DNA of 64,000 nucleotides, from the NCBI RefSeq assembly GCF_020085105.1, contig NC_058043.1:8508667-8572666 (forward strand), read 5' to 3'. The position numbers were made by a program, and so were the translations under genes. A model generated the notes under the pieces. That model did not search any database, was not told the DNA's origin, and saw only the letters and a program-made list of their open reading frames with translations. Origin of the DNA: Siniperca chuatsi (lineage: Eukaryota > Chordata > Actinopteri > Centrarchiformes > Sinipercidae). Of this stretch, positions 1 through 12,805 are shown piece after piece (within the stretch, counting starts at the first letter, position 1; each line of letters begins with the position of its first letter).

Positions 1-381
1 AATTTTATCTGCCTTGTGCGACGCCATCACCGTGTGTATAAACCAACGGACAAAATGGCGAAATTGCCGGAATTTTTTGGGGACTCATCATCTGGCTCGA
101 ATGGAAATGATCGGAATTCACTGGCAAAGGCTGGCGGATAAGCTAGAGAGCAGGGCACCGTCTTGAAGGTGGTCTGCGTTTTGCGAAATACAAGCGCACC
201 TTTTCTTCTGTTTTAAAGATAATGGGCCTCAATGAATGAAGTCGGTTTGGCAGTCTCACCATTTGTAACGTTACGTTAACCACGCGCATACACAGAATGG
301 GCCTCAGACCAGAGTTGTGCAAATGTGCTTTCCTGGTTTTCAGATGCGTGTTATTTTCCTCATTCAGGTAAATCTCGTGTG

Positions 382-3300
382 ATGCCGATTCGCCGAGCAG
401 CAGCGACTCCAACCCAGGAGAAGGCCCCCTCCGCTGCAGCAGAGAAAGGTTAGGCCGGGGTTGTCCATCACCTTAACTAAAGACCCGTGAACGCACCATT
501 ATCACTGACACAGATTTCACTGTGGTCTCAGTACCCATTCCGACCATTGAGCCACACACTGTTGTTTGAGTCCGGAGATGGATGTGTGGGCATGCCAAGT
601 TTGTGTTTACAACCCTCCATCACAAAAGCAAGTCTCTAGCGCTGAGAAATAGTGTCAGAATAAAAAATACCGCAATATTCTTGGAAAGAGCTTGCTTGTC
701 CATCATATCCATATATATGATGAACAAGCAGGCACACTCATTTCACTCAGGACAGTCAAATACTGCATCACACACTTTAAAATGAGGAAAAGCCCATATT
801 TAAGCTGTTGATGACAAAAATCCCAGCGGTCATCAAAACATTTATATTAAGTAATGTCTTTGAGACTTTACAAAGTACAGGCCTCACTACAGCAGATATG
901 CCCAATCAGCAGTCACAAGGCCAAATAGTGCACCACAGTATGGAAATCACATGCTGGAAAGGCGTAACGATCCTGCACAACCAGAGCAGTAGCATCAGCC
1001 TTTAAGCTCATAAAGTCCCATAAATCCTGGTAGCCTAGTGGTTAAGGTGCATATAATAGAATACATTAGATTTTTATTTTATTTTTTGTGGGCTCCTCTC
1101 AAGACTCCTCTCAATGTATAAAAGGATCCAGACTCACACAGATTAAAAACAGCGAAACATGGCAAAACACCAGCATAGACTAAACTGTACAGGAGACATA
1201 AAGTGAGCAGACACGTGTAGGTGTGTGTGTGGGGGGGGGTGTTGGATAAAACTGTGACGCTGTAAGGATGTAAGGGAAATGCACAGTACAGTGATTATTA
1301 TTGTGAGAAGGCCAGTTTGAACAATTGCGTTTTGAGGTGGGATTTGAATGCCGTTATGGTGTCGACTGTCGAATGTGTGGGAGGCAGGGAGTTCCAAATC
1401 CTGGGAACAGTGCAGCTGAAAGCCCGAGCACCCATGGTGCTGAGACGTGACCTATAACCGCAACATTTCCGGTTCGATTCCAGCCGGAGACTTCTGTGGC
1501 ATGTTGTACCCTCTCTCTGCCCTCTGCATCTGTGTTGAATATGAACCTTTATTTGTGTGTGCCAACATTATTACTCAGCATGTATTTCAAAAATTCTTAA
1601 CGTATTTGTTTGTTTGTTTTTGGTTTTACAGTTAAAAATGCTCCTGCGGTGGCCCTCTCTCGCTAAATTGCTTACATTGTGGGGAATTTTTTGTAATTAT
1701 TTCCCAAAGCAGAACAAACGAAACAGAAAACTGAGAAAGATGTTTCCACAGTGGAAGAGTCAGTCAAGTACTGTTTTTGCAATGGTATTTTTACTAATAC
1801 CTACAGAGCAGCGGTAGTATTTTTCATAAATGTAAAGCAAGGTTTTGCCACATGAGATGATTTACTGAATTTGGGCTAATGAACATCTCTTCCTTATATT
1901 TATAGTAGTTTAATGTAAATATTATAGTGGTTAATTGTACATTCCCAGGACAGAAAAGGTAAAAATGCCCAAAAACAAAGTTATTTAAAAAAGAAAAGAG
2001 AAATTGGCATTATCCACATGTCTTGATTTAACTTTGCGATGTTCTCAGGGTTATCGCAAATTTCAATGGCTTTCTCCTCTCAGAGCCTGAAGCCTCCTCA
2101 GAGGAGTCGCCCTCTGCTGGCGAGGAGCAGGCTGCATCTTCAGCTGCAACAGCCGAGGTCAAGGAGGCCGAGGCCACGGGCGAGACGGAGCCCACAGAGA
2201 ATGGGGACACGGCCGAAGGAGCCGCGGCGGAGAAGGGAGGAGAGGGAACGGAGAAGAAAGAGTGAGTTTCACCAGAGAGCTAGTCTGCAACTCTGAACAC
2301 TGCGATATTTCACTTTGATAGCACTTTTATCTGTTTATATTATCCTTACCTCTGCTGGATAACAGCAGACTGGTCCTCTCATGGTTGCAGCGTTGCATTT
2401 CCAAAGATGTGACCTGTCACAGCCACATTCATTAGGTAGATATCAGACAGATGTACCTGTCCCTTTGTTCGCAGTCTTGGAGGAGTCCAGGAGGAGGAGA
2501 CATTAGCGTCATCAAAGTCTGGCGATTCGTTACCAGCTCAGTCCATATATAAATCGTTCTACTACAAGCTACATACATTCAGAAAAAAATAAAATTAAGC
2601 AAAATATGTTCAGAATTTTAGAAATAGCCCTGCGATTTAATGTAGGGTATCAACTTATTTGGACATTTCACAAGCCTCATGGACACGTTTTTTCATGAAA
2701 AAGTAATGACCTTTGTTTCGACCAATTGTCAAAAATATGTATGGATACCCAGATACTCTACAGACGATGTAGATGATGAAATATCGGACATTTAACGTGG
2801 CTTTCCAAATTAATAACTCTCTTTAAGTTAATAATTACTCCTCCTTTCCTTCTCCCAGACCTTTGACAAAGCAAACATTCACTCTTCTGCACATAGTACA
2901 CTAGCATAGCAATTCAGTTACGGTCAAATTACTATGGTGATCATTAAGACAGATGTTCTGAAACTCCATTTTGTCTTTCCTGTCGGTGACAAACGGACAA
3001 AGTGACAAATGCAAGGACTGCGCGGCTGGACAGTGCGCAACACACTGCTATGTTCTCCTACTAAGGTGAGGATGTGATAAAGATAAGGGTGGTAACAATC
3101 ACAGTGAAATATCGCTTCTAAAGAAACGACCCACTTCACTGAACTTGTCTTGCTCCTTTTGGTGACAGGTTGAAGGATGGCTACAAGTACGAGAAAGCCA
3201 AAGTCAAGAAAGTGAAAAGGACGATTCCTGCGTGGGCTAGCGTCACTGCCAGCAAAAAGGTTCCTGTTACCAACTTTGCAGGCACTCAGAACAAAGTGGA

Positions 3301-6300
3301 TAATATCCTCATCGAAGCTATTACGGTGTGTGAATCCACCTCCCAACACAGTCAGTTACTTGTGCTTGTTTTTTTTTTGTTTTGTTTTTTTGGTTTTGTA
3401 TAAAAGAAAATCTGTGATTTCTTGTCCACTTTCTTTGCAGTCTTGTAATGACAGATTTGGGGTATCGTACCAGTCAGTCATGAAATATATTGTGAAAAAA
3501 TACCCGGGGATGGAGCTTGACAAGAAGAAGTTTCTCATCAAGAAAGCAATGACGAAACATTTGGAGAAGGGCACCATCAAACGGGTAAAGAATGTTGAAA
3601 ACATCTTTTAATTTTCATATTTCTCCCATGCAAGGATATAAATAAAAGCATTGTCTCAAATCTGGGTGAAGAAACAGAAATTTTCAACATAGACATTATC
3701 AAATGTGTGCTTTTTTTGACGCCTGTCAGGCTTTTGTTCCATTGTTGCACATCACATATGCAGTTTATAATAACAGGCAGATTCACCATCGAAATACTAA
3801 GTTTTGAAACAGTGGGATGCAGGTAGACAAGAGCAGGCTTATTATTTCTAGCTGACGGCTGTCGGTTTTTCCCACTGAATTGACACTTCTTGCTACTAGA
3901 TTTTATTAGTTATTACTAGCTAGCATTATTAGGTAGCGTTACCTCCATGAGTTGGTTGGTTGCTGTCTCTGACTCATTTTAAAACCAGAATCTATAAAAG
4001 GGGTCTTAAAAATAGACTTGATGGCTATCCCAGATAATGAGTTTGGTTGGGGTTGCTGGAGTGTAAACGTCCCCAAATCCACTAAAGAGCAGGGTAGAGC
4101 GGCTAACGCTAGCCTACACTCTGATAGCATCCAGGACCAGCTCCCACACAGTGGGGAAATACTACACAGTGGCTGTACTAGTTGTGAACTGGCCTTTTTT
4201 CAACATAACTTTTAACCGACTTGGCCTTGGAAGTAACTCCTTAGGTTACTACTGTAGGTTTTAAGCTGGTTAGCCGGACATGCTAACATTTGCAGCTTAC
4301 ATTAGAGCATACAAACACACTGTTTAATCCTTTATTTACGCTTCTGCTGCTTCAACCTTTGCAGAAATCCAAAGCTTGACAGGCCTGCTTTTCCTAGTTA
4401 CGGTTGCTAAGCTAGGATTGGACAATCACTGTTCAGGGGAGGGGTCTAGCAAATGGTCTATTTCACAGATGTTCATAAAAGTGTGTAGGAACCCAGGAAA
4501 TGTTTCCGGTCTGCTTACTCTTATTTTTGCTTCGTCTCTCACACAGCTGAAGGGTAAAGGGCTTTCAGGAACCTTCGCCATTGGGAAGCAGTCCACCTTG
4601 TCTAAGGTATGTTAGGGAGGAAGTGAAGTGATGTACAATAGTTATGTGCCAGCCTATTTCCTGGCAGGGAGCAGCAACTTCCTTGGGTCTCTGTCTGGCA
4701 ATAGTGAATTGTTGTTTTTATACTTGGGTTTTTGTAGAGATTAAACAAGTGAGATTTAGAGGTGCTGGGAATTTATTACTGTTGGACAGAGCCTTACTAA
4801 CCGTTTCTCCCTGTTTCCAGTCTCTATGCTAAGCTCAGCTAACCAGCTGCTGGCAGTAGTTTCATATTTAATGGACAGATATCAGTGTGGCATGGATCTT
4901 CTTCTCATCTTAGCTCTGGTCAAGAAAGTGTATGAATGTGAATGTGTATTCCCCAAATGTGGAACTATTTCTTTAACTCACGAGTTAAGTTTTAATCCTG
5001 TCCATCTTAGTTAGGACTGTAGTGTTTCTTCATTGATGTCCAACTTGATCAATAGGTCAATGGTTGTGCTCAGCAGCAGAATACCTTTCAGTCGGAGATC
5101 ACAGTACAATATTTCATAGATCTAATCCCTAAATCAGTGACGTAGTGTCAAGTTTTCTCTTCCCATTTTTCCCTATGAGACTGGGATGTGTTTGGTTGTA
5201 ATCGTCATGTCTGTAAATGGATGGTGTTTTAGAAAGCTGCTCAGAAGACTGAGTCTCTGGGAGATGCTCTTCCTCTCATCATCACTCGGCTCTGTGAGCC
5301 CAAAGAGGCCTCCTACAATCTGATCAAGAAATACCTGGAGCAGCACTTCCCCAGCCTCAACATCGAGAACAGGTACGGAGCATTACAGTACATTTACCTT
5401 TTCCTGTTGAATATTTTCCTTGATAATAAAAGATAAATATATCCCTGATCAAAACTGGAATAAATTAACAGTCAAAGTTTTTCAGCACTAGAGACAACAA
5501 AATAATTGATGCTCACTAAAACGAAGTTCCAGACATGAATTTAAAGCAAAACAACAACATTTAAAAAGCGAAAAGCTGCAATAATGTGGTAAAGATGAGT
5601 TTTCAGAAATGTAACTTCAAAGATGATACAGCCACACACAGTTTTAGCAGTGGTCTGGCTTTCAGTATGAAGTTTTGTTATTATCTGGGATAATAGAGTT
5701 CTGCAGGAATGAGTCCTAAAACCCGAAAGTGATTTTAGCATTTTTGCACTTCTGGTTCCTTCGTCTCGAAGTCAGTGGGTTTTTTGTTAGATGCCTGAAA
5801 TAAGAGATTTTCACGTTTTGTTCTACAACATAAAATACATCAATAAATACCCCACTCTTGATTTTTGAAGCTTTTACGTGTCTTAAAAAAGGTAGTTGCT
5901 AACAAGTGGCTAAATGAGACTACAGAGGTTGTCGGGGACATTTAACGGCATCACGTCGAACACCGCAAATTCAAATTACAAGTTGGAAGCTTGGCGGTGG
6001 TGAAGTCGTGCGACTGCGGTGTAGATCACTTATAGCCTAACGTTAGCTTTTTACTTCTGGCAATTGCATTTATGCTTCAAAAATCATTAATCGTTAATTT
6101 GTGAAGATTATTTTGTTGAACAAAATGTGTAAGTATCATAAACTTTTGTTTGCCACAGAGTTTATTTTCTGCAATAATCCAAAATCCAATGGAAAAATCC
6201 CATTGGCTTTTTGTCAGAGGAACTAGGGCAATGCTAACTTCCGGGTTGGCCTACAAAAATACGCCATCCCTGCAGTACTCTATTGAATATATGAATGACT

Positions 6301-9300
6301 TACTGACTGTGGTTTGTCCTCAGGCCGGACGTCCTGAAGGCAGCTCTGGTGAAAGCAGTAGAGAAAGGACAACTGGACCAAATCACTGGGAAAGGAGCCA
6401 GAGGGACTTTCCAGGTAAAGCTACTTATAACACTTTTGTTCCAAAATGAGTCACATCTGCCGTTAAAAATGAATGGTAGCACATAAATTGTTCAGTTCTG
6501 GTGAAGAGCAATTGGCAACATGAAGGCATCTTCCCTCAGCTGTTGAAATTAAAGCCACCATGGTGGACAAAGATGTAATGTTTGTCATGAGCACTCCTGG
6601 CTTACGTCACAAGTTCTCCTCTCGCTCTTCGTTATCTGTGAATCTTTAAGGATTAAACAGTAAATCTGACAAGATATAATTTGCAGTAAAAAGTGAATCT
6701 TGGCTATTGTTTTTTCAAATTAGTACCTTTTTTTTTTTTTTAGGTAAAAGATAAGTTTACACTAGTCCTGCCTTATGTATCATCAATCGCTAACGTCTTG
6801 TATGTACAAAATAGGAAGCACCCACACTGAACCACACCAGGATCCACTTTGTTTCTAGGCCAGATAAAAGTCTACTGTGCCAATCAATCTGCCAGCTGGT
6901 GCATCATTGTTGTATTATATTATTTCAGTAGAATTAGATATTGCCAGGTAATATTCCCTATAAAACATTAAAGCCAGGGAAAATAAGTGTTTGTCAAGTG
7001 CCAGTAAACAATATGATAGGCCTACTCTATTTTTGTCGTTCTGGCAGCATTAAAAAAACGGACTACAAGGCTAAAAGCTACAGATTCAGTAAAGGGCAAG
7101 TGACCTAATTTCCTAAAATGTTTATTGTTCCGGTTGTCACAGCTGAAGCGAACCGGTAACCAGGTCCTGCTGAAGGGCGGTGCCTTGGAGGACGCCATCA
7201 CAGCCGCCATTACAGCCATGAATGAACCTAAAACCTGCAGCACCACCACTCTACGCAGATACCTAGTAGATGCCAACAAGGATAGAAAGGAGTACCAATT
7301 AGGTGAGACTCCCTCACTCTCATGCTTGCATGTCTTCGCAGGACGCTGATGCTTTCTCAGGTAATTACATTGATTGGTTTCCAGTTGGAAAAACTCACGA
7401 AATTTATTCAAGATCATCACTCAGAAAGTTTGCAGTTTTGTTCTTCATGTTGATTATAATGGATTCCAATAGTGCCCAGTTTTGACACAAAAGGAACGTA
7501 AATAGAAATTTATCAAATCACACCAGCATAATCCTCTTCTCCGCTGCCCATCCATGGTGTGACCATGTTGCAGATACGCATAGTTTAGACCAAATCTGGC
7601 TAAATACCCCATAGAGGGGAAAATTCTGAATCATTTTGCTCATTGTAATCATTTCGTTCAGTTCGTAGTCACTATGTAGTTTAATTTTTTTATTTATTTT
7701 TTTCCAAAGCTCATAAAGCTGTGTCGTTCAGTGCTGATTCTGACTGTCTTCAGTTCAGTTGTATGTTCAGTCGGTTGGTGGCTGTTAGTTCAATACAAAA
7801 CTAGGCCTATACAAGCACTGACTTAAAGTTAATAGCTCAGCTGCCACTTATTTATGACTAATCACAACATGATTGTTTCTGTGGGTTTTGTTATCTTTAC
7901 TGCTTATAACGAGGAAGTAACGTACTGTACATCACAGCTGTGCTGACAAAGGTGCTTCATTCACCAGTGAGGAGCTCCGCTCCTAAAAGCTACTGATTCA
8001 GTCAGTGAAATTGGTGATTCAGTGTAGTCAGTTCAATTTGAAGATTTGTTGTTGAAGATTTGTTCGTACGTGTACTAAACGCCTCTACTCCACGCAAGCT
8101 TCCATCTTACTTCAGACCATTGAGAAGAGCTCGGACAAAACAAACAAATACAGAAAATCTCTTGTGTGATAATATAAACTGTTCAAACAGACTGTTGTAG
8201 GACCCAGTCACTAGTGATAGATAGTGATCAGGACCTTTCGAACCAACGCACGAACCTACTAACAAGACAGAAATTGTTCCATTTAGTAAAATTGAAGGCA
8301 TCCATGAACGTTTTAGACTTTTTTTAAACATGAAAACTGATCACTGTTGGATGCCATTTTAACAATTTGAAATCAAGCTCATCACAGCCGCTATTCTCTT
8401 CGGAGAATGAAACTTTTACACCCACGTTTCAAGCCTACAAGAGGTGAGCGGTTGATACTCAAAAGGTAGATCTTATCCTTAAAGTTTGTAATGTGTTTTC
8501 TTTTCATTTTGTAACATGAAACTTAAACACACTACACAATCAGCTTTTGCAGGTTTGTGCATCCAAAATGGTGTCACTTAAAGGGGAACTCTTTTCTTTA
8601 GTGGCCAATCTGAGGAGGACCCTGACAAAGTGTAAAGTACTCGGCTGGATGGAGCAGATCACTGGCCATGGCTTCACAGGGACCTACCAGCTCTCGTTCC
8701 CTTTCTACCCGAGGTATGTCAACTACATTTGGAGAAAGGGGTTCCATTATTTAACCATTTAATACTCAGAATAACTTTTTTCTTCACACTTTGTCTCAAG
8801 TTTTCAACAATTTTGTCCAAATCGACACTGTGGCACACATATTATAAAATCTCCATCTCATAATTGAGAGCTTCTATGTGTATAATAATGAGATATGAAA
8901 GTACTGATTTAAAGAAAAGGTCTTCAATAGTTTTTTCTTAAGTGAATGCAATGTGCTTCCATAGTATGTGCTGTAGTTTGACAAAGTGTAAATATTTTTC
9001 AGTTTTAAGCCAGGGTGATCAGTTAGTAGCTTGCTTTGGAGACAACATTCATAAAAAATTACCTCAGATTTTGGAAAAATCACAGCACAGAACGAGCAGA
9101 GAGGCAAACACAGCAGATATCCTTGTCTTCATATGTCTTCTCAGATCTTTTCTCTCTCTCTCTCTCTTTAGTCCTACCATCCTGTACCCAGACAAGTTCA
9201 AAGAGCTTCCGAAGAAAAACCCTCCACCAAAGCGGAGGCGGACGGCTGACACTTCTGACGAGGAAGAGTCAGAAGAAGAGGAAGAGTCTGAGGACGAAGC

Positions 9301-9972
9301 TCCCTCCCGTAAAAGGTGGGTGTAGTCACTTAAGTAACTGCTTCGATGAAAAGAGTATCGCCTGCACACTGACTGAACCACAAATCTATTTAGACAGACA
9401 ACTTTTCGATCCCGGTCACATCTTCATCTGGTGAAAATGTTAAAAGATGGTGACAGCATCCAACCTGCCCAGGGTGATGAACATATCAGAACAATTAACA
9501 ATTCAAGTAGTGCACAATAAAAAATCATTTAACCCCAAAGAGCAGGATTACAGAGACAATAATGTATAAAAAATGTGTAAATTACATGACGCATGAAACA
9601 TTAACATAGCACAAACATTGTATTAAACCTGAAAATTTCCACACACATGCATCAAATTATACACTAACAAACGTATTTTATGGTCGAAACTATGGACAGC
9701 TACCAACAAGAAGCTATACCACATACAATATATAAATATTTTATATCATATTTCACCATGTATTCTTGGTTCAGACCTCTTGGTGTCAGAATCTGAGGGA
9801 TAAAGATGTAAAAACTGTTACATTATTAATATTAATGTCCACAACCATTTTTAAACATTTTGACATGACTGGGATGGAAATGTTGTATGTAAATAAATAA
9901 ATGTGTGGTTTGTAGTCAGATTGCAGGTGTTACTGTTTTCATTGACGCTATTTTCCAATAGCCTTGCACCTA

Positions 9973-10017
<45 letters not shown>

Positions 10018-10584
10018 TTAACGCTTCTTCTACTTAAGTAACAGCTGCTTGTTCAAATTACTCTTAGGCAATCTCAGAAGAGGCCTCCACCCAAGGCTCG
10101 CCGTCCTCCACCGACCAAGAAATCTCGGAGCGCAAGTCAGTCAAAAGCTAAAGGCAGGGGACGCGCCCTCACAAAGAAGTCTCCAGCCAAGAAAGCGGTG
10201 TCTTCAGCCAAGAAGTCTGCAGGGACGCAGTCAGCCTCTAAGAAGGAACCCACGCCACCACCTAAAGCCACACCTGTCAAGAGAGGAGCTCCTGCAAGAA
10301 AGCCCAAAACACCAGCTGTTAAAAAGCTGACCAAAAGGGGGTCCAAGCGACCCGTGTCCAGAGATTCATCCCCTGAGGAGGCTGCAGTCACAAAGGAGAC
10401 GACAAGGAGCGGGTCCAAGCGATCTAAGCCCCAAGAGTCGTCCCATGAGGAGCCTGCAGTTAAAAAGCCAGCGACCAAAAGTGGGTCCAGGCAGCCCGAG
10501 CATGAAGAGTCATCCCCTGAAGTCAAAAGGGGGGCAAAAAGCAACAAGCAGTCCACTCGTAAGTCCAAGAGAGGGAAATACTGA
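382..10584 (+). CDS. hp1bp3: Heterochromatin protein 1-binding protein 3 (linker-histone-like), 11 coding exons
   Basis: Exons by splice sites and phase: 382-448, 2084-2261, 3169-3325, 3441-3584, 4547-4606, 5233-5372, 6324-6414, 7143-7302, 8602-8713, 9172-9315, 10068-10584; about 589 aa (human 553). The start reads MPIRRAAAT, like the internal MPIRR of the human protein; the frame is open upstream of 382 in the same exon, so a longer N-terminus from an exon outside the window is possible. An acidic Glu/Ala region is followed by KVKRTIPAWASVTAS, then three H1/H5 winged-helix domains (about residues 122-196, 209-283, 290-378; hallmarks LKGKGLSGTF, ITGKGARGTFQ, ITGHGFTGTYQL), an acidic patch (EEESEEEEESEDE) and a Lys/Pro/Ser-rich basic tail. 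The family binds nucleosomes and HP1 and compacts heterochromatin in the nucleus. The PxVxL HP1-binding motif of the human protein is not seen. Confidence 0.95.
449..2083 (+). other. hp1bp3 intron 1 with a split SINE
   Basis: The intron runs from the donor after 448 (gttagg) to the acceptor ctctcag ending at 2083. Apart from a tRNA-type SINE interrupted by an insertion (1030-1535) and a G-run near 1230, I see no gene. Short open frames here have no recognisable product. Confidence 0.7.
1030..1535 (+). mobile_element. tRNA-derived SINE split by an inserted repeat
   Basis: An A-box-like TAGCCTAGTGG lies at 1031-1041 and a B-box GGTTCGATTCC at 1471-1481. In an intact SINE head these are about 30-40 nt apart; here about 430 nt of other sequence (about 1055-1450) separates them. 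The 3' body continues to about 1535 (CCCTCTCTCTGCCCTCTGC). The insert's right end (GGGAGTTCCAAATCCTGGG onward, about 1388) looks like an interspersed repeat but I cannot name its family. A TATA string borders both ends of the insert and could be its target duplication. Confidence 0.6.
4741..4976 (+). mobile_element. Partial TTAA-bounded foldback element, right half
   Basis: It lies in hp1bp3 intron 5. It matches the right half of the elements at 53451-53838 and 57723-58182: GAGATTTAGAGGTGCTGG, TTTCCAGTCTCTATGCTAAGC, CTGCTGGCAGTAGT, then the terminal segment CCAAATGTGGAACTATTTC ending in TTAA (4973-4976). The left half is missing or too diverged to see. Confidence 0.6.
5730..6300. repeat. Probable interspersed repeat in hp1bp3 intron 6
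   Basis: This stretch between exons 6 and 7 has no coding signal, contains the fish-typical string TAACGTTAGC (around 6037), and resembles repeats I have seen in percomorph introns (CCCATTGGCTTTTTGTCAG). No terminal repeat was found, so family and boundaries are uncertain. Confidence 0.3.
9149..9168 (+). repeat. Pyrimidine (TC)n tract at the hp1bp3 exon 10 acceptor
   Basis: A TC dinucleotide run leads directly into TTTAG at the 3' splice site before 9172 and acts as its polypyrimidine tract. Confidence 0.7.
9976..10016 (+). repeat. (GT)n microsatellite
   Basis: About 20 uninterrupted GT units lie in the last hp1bp3 intron, about 50 bp before the final exon. Confidence 0.95.
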
Positions 10585-11356
10585 GCCTAGGAGCGCCTTC
10601 CACAGACTGGGCCGCTCTGAATATGCAGCAGTCTGCCGCTTCGTTTCAGTGCTCTCTCTCTTTTTATCATTTTCACCCTTTTTAATGGGGCAGTAGTTTT
10701 TTTTTTTTATTATTATTATTTCTTTTGTAGAATAAGAACGTTATCCTACCAGTTACGTTTACTGTACATTGAGAGTTTCTGAATTTCCTTTTTAATCACC
10801 ATGTGTAGAAAAGCTCAGTTAGTGTTGCCGTTAAAACGGATGTGTGACCAGCTGCCAGCTTGGGAAAGCATAGCAACATGCGACATACTGTAACTAGAGC
10901 CATGTAGTGACTTCCGTTTTTATATCTGTTCCTCATCCATTCTTTAGGTGTTGGCGGCACACGTTCCTAATATCAAATGAAGTGAAATATCAGTGTTTTT
11001 AGAGGGTTTAAAAGAATGTCCATTTTAAGTTAAAATATGGATTGAAAGTTTGAATGGTTACTAATGATATTAGTATTTTATAAAACACAGATTTTAAGGT
11101 TATTGTCCTGTATTCTAGGATAAAAGTACAGTATTTTGTCCATGCAGTACTGCATCAGAATCAGAATTTTTATCCATATTTGTCCTTTATATAATTATAT
11201 TATTAATTATTATTATTATTAACAATGATTTGATATTTGTTTATTTAAAACAAAAAATTGCCCCTAGAAAAGATTAGGCCTGCAGGTGACAGGTTGAGGA
11301 CTTAACAGAGGATAAAACACTATGTTAGTATTCATTACAAACATTGGAGGAAATGT

Positions 11357-11396
<40 letters not shown>

Positions 11397-11600
11397 TGTG
11401 TGTGTGTGTGTGTGTGTAAACAAGCATATACATAAATTGATTTTATTGCTTCACAGCTGTAATTCACTACCAAACTGTAAGAAATGTGTGTTGTGAATAA
11501 GAAAAAGGAGGATAATAGCTCATACATACCCTGCATGCATGTATTCCTTGTGTTGTTAAGCTTTTTTTTCCAAGTCATTAATAAAATGGCTATATTTGTA
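10585..11600 (+). other. hp1bp3: hp1bp3 3' UTR with polyadenylation signal
   Basis: It follows the stop TGA at 10582-10584. AATAAA lies at 11580-11585, giving a 3' UTR of about 1 kb that contains a GT microsatellite. There is no coding signal. Confidence 0.65.
11360..11417 (+). repeat. (TG)n microsatellite, one interruption
   Basis: About 28 TG units with a single TC interruption, inside the hp1bp3 3' UTR. Confidence 0.95.
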
Positions 11601-11805
11601 AACTCTTGCTGTTTTTTATGATTTTAACTTAGTGTGTATAAGGACAAAATTAAAAAATATAACAGCACGTTTTCCTGATTCCAGAACAAACAGTGGTATT
11701 AGGTATTTTATTGAACTTGACGATTATCAGTCATAAATTATTAGTTTTATGGGTTTCTTCGTTCTGCACAAAACTACACAGTATTGTATAATGATGCCAT
11801 AGGTC

Positions 11806-12172
11806 AGCGGTTCCCAACTGGGGGTTGCTGGGACTATCGGGAATTACAAAATGATTAACTGAACGATTTAAATGATTCACCTGATTTAACAGTTTCACTT
11901 CCTGAAGGTTTGCCTGAAGATTGTCATTAACAAAAAAACAAGGGGATGTCTTTTTTCCAGCCCTCTTGTTCTTTAAAGTGGAGAGTATCATTGTACTGTT
12001 GGATTTCTTGAGTAAGTTATAAGTTTTGAATTACATTTTTTTAAAGGAGATGATATTTTGCCACTTTCATTACATTAATTTATTACATTTCTTTTCATAT
12101 TTGTATCAAAATTGTTGAAATTAAATAGTACATTGTCTAAGTGTGGGAGAGAGGTACAAGGGGCATGTCTGC
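11806..12172. other. Intergenic, possible decayed hAT end
   Basis: There is no gene. CAGCGGTTCCCAACTGGGGG at 11807 resembles the terminal repeat of the hAT element at 12411, but no partner end or target duplication was found, so it may be a relic end or coincidence. Confidence 0.3.
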
Positions 12173-12805
12173 TGGTGGAACGTAAGTATATTTACTCAAG
12201 TTTAAGTACAACTTTGATTTACTTGTACTTCAGTATATCCATCTTATGCTACTTTCTACTTCACTACATGTCAAAGGGAAATATTGTACGTTTTGACAGC
12301 TATAATTACTTTTCAGATTAAGATATTACATCAAAAAAAATGTATAAAATAATTTATAAATAAGATCAAATTAAGTAAGATTACATTTATTTTAAATTAA
12401 AAGATTAAACCAGTGGTTCCCAACCTTTTTGGCTTGTGGCACCTCACAAAAAAAGCAGTGTGTGGTTGGGGTTTCAGATGTAGGTATCGTTTCAATATTA
12501 AACAGGTAAAAATGTCCCTTTTTTAAAAAGCAGAGATTAGGCTATATCAAAGTCCCCCAGATTTATCTTGTGACCCTTTGAAGGGAAATGAGAAAACACT
12601 GGATTAAACTACTGACCTGTATGTAAAGTAGATAAACTTGCTTACACATTGATGCATCAGTATTGATCTAATGATGTCAAATATTAGTCAAAGGGGCCAT
12701 TTTTCAGTGGAACAAGCCCTTTTGTCTTTTGTACATTTTACTGATAATACTTATGTTCTTTTATTTAAGTGGGATTTTGAATGCAGGACTTTTACGTTGT
12801 TGTGT
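12173..12805 (+). mobile_element. Abundant teleost interspersed repeat, interrupted by a hAT element
   Basis: It carries the characteristic strings TATTTACTCAAGTTTAAGTA, TTATGCTACTTTCTACTTC and GACAGCTATAATTACTTTTC in its left part, and TTGCTTACACATTGATGCAT and TTTTGAATGCAGGACTTTTA in its right part. The two halves are separated by the short hAT element 12411-12601. I recognise the pattern from fish genomes but cannot name the family with certainty. A second, partial copy lies in the opposite orientation at about 37435-37605. The right end falls about 25 bp before the CRE of the sh2d5 promoter. Confidence 0.65.
12411..12601 (+). mobile_element. Short non-autonomous hAT element with perfect 8-bp target duplication
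   Basis: The 191-bp element starts CAGTGGTTCCC and ends GAGAAAACACTG (terminal CAGTG/CACTG inverted). It is flanked by identical 8-bp copies of GATTAAAC (12403-12410 and 12602-12609). An 8-bp duplication with CAGTGGTTCCC-type ends is typical of hAT transposons. It contains no coding capacity. Confidence 0.9.

Noticed and set aside
1031-1481. tRNA gene suggested by A-box and B-box words
   Set aside because: The boxes are about 430 nt apart with unrelated sequence between them and no cloverleaf can form; a split SINE explains them.
10137-10568. 143-residue minus-strand open frame
   Set aside because: It lies antisense to the Lys/Pro/Ser-rich last exon of hp1bp3; its openness follows from that composition.
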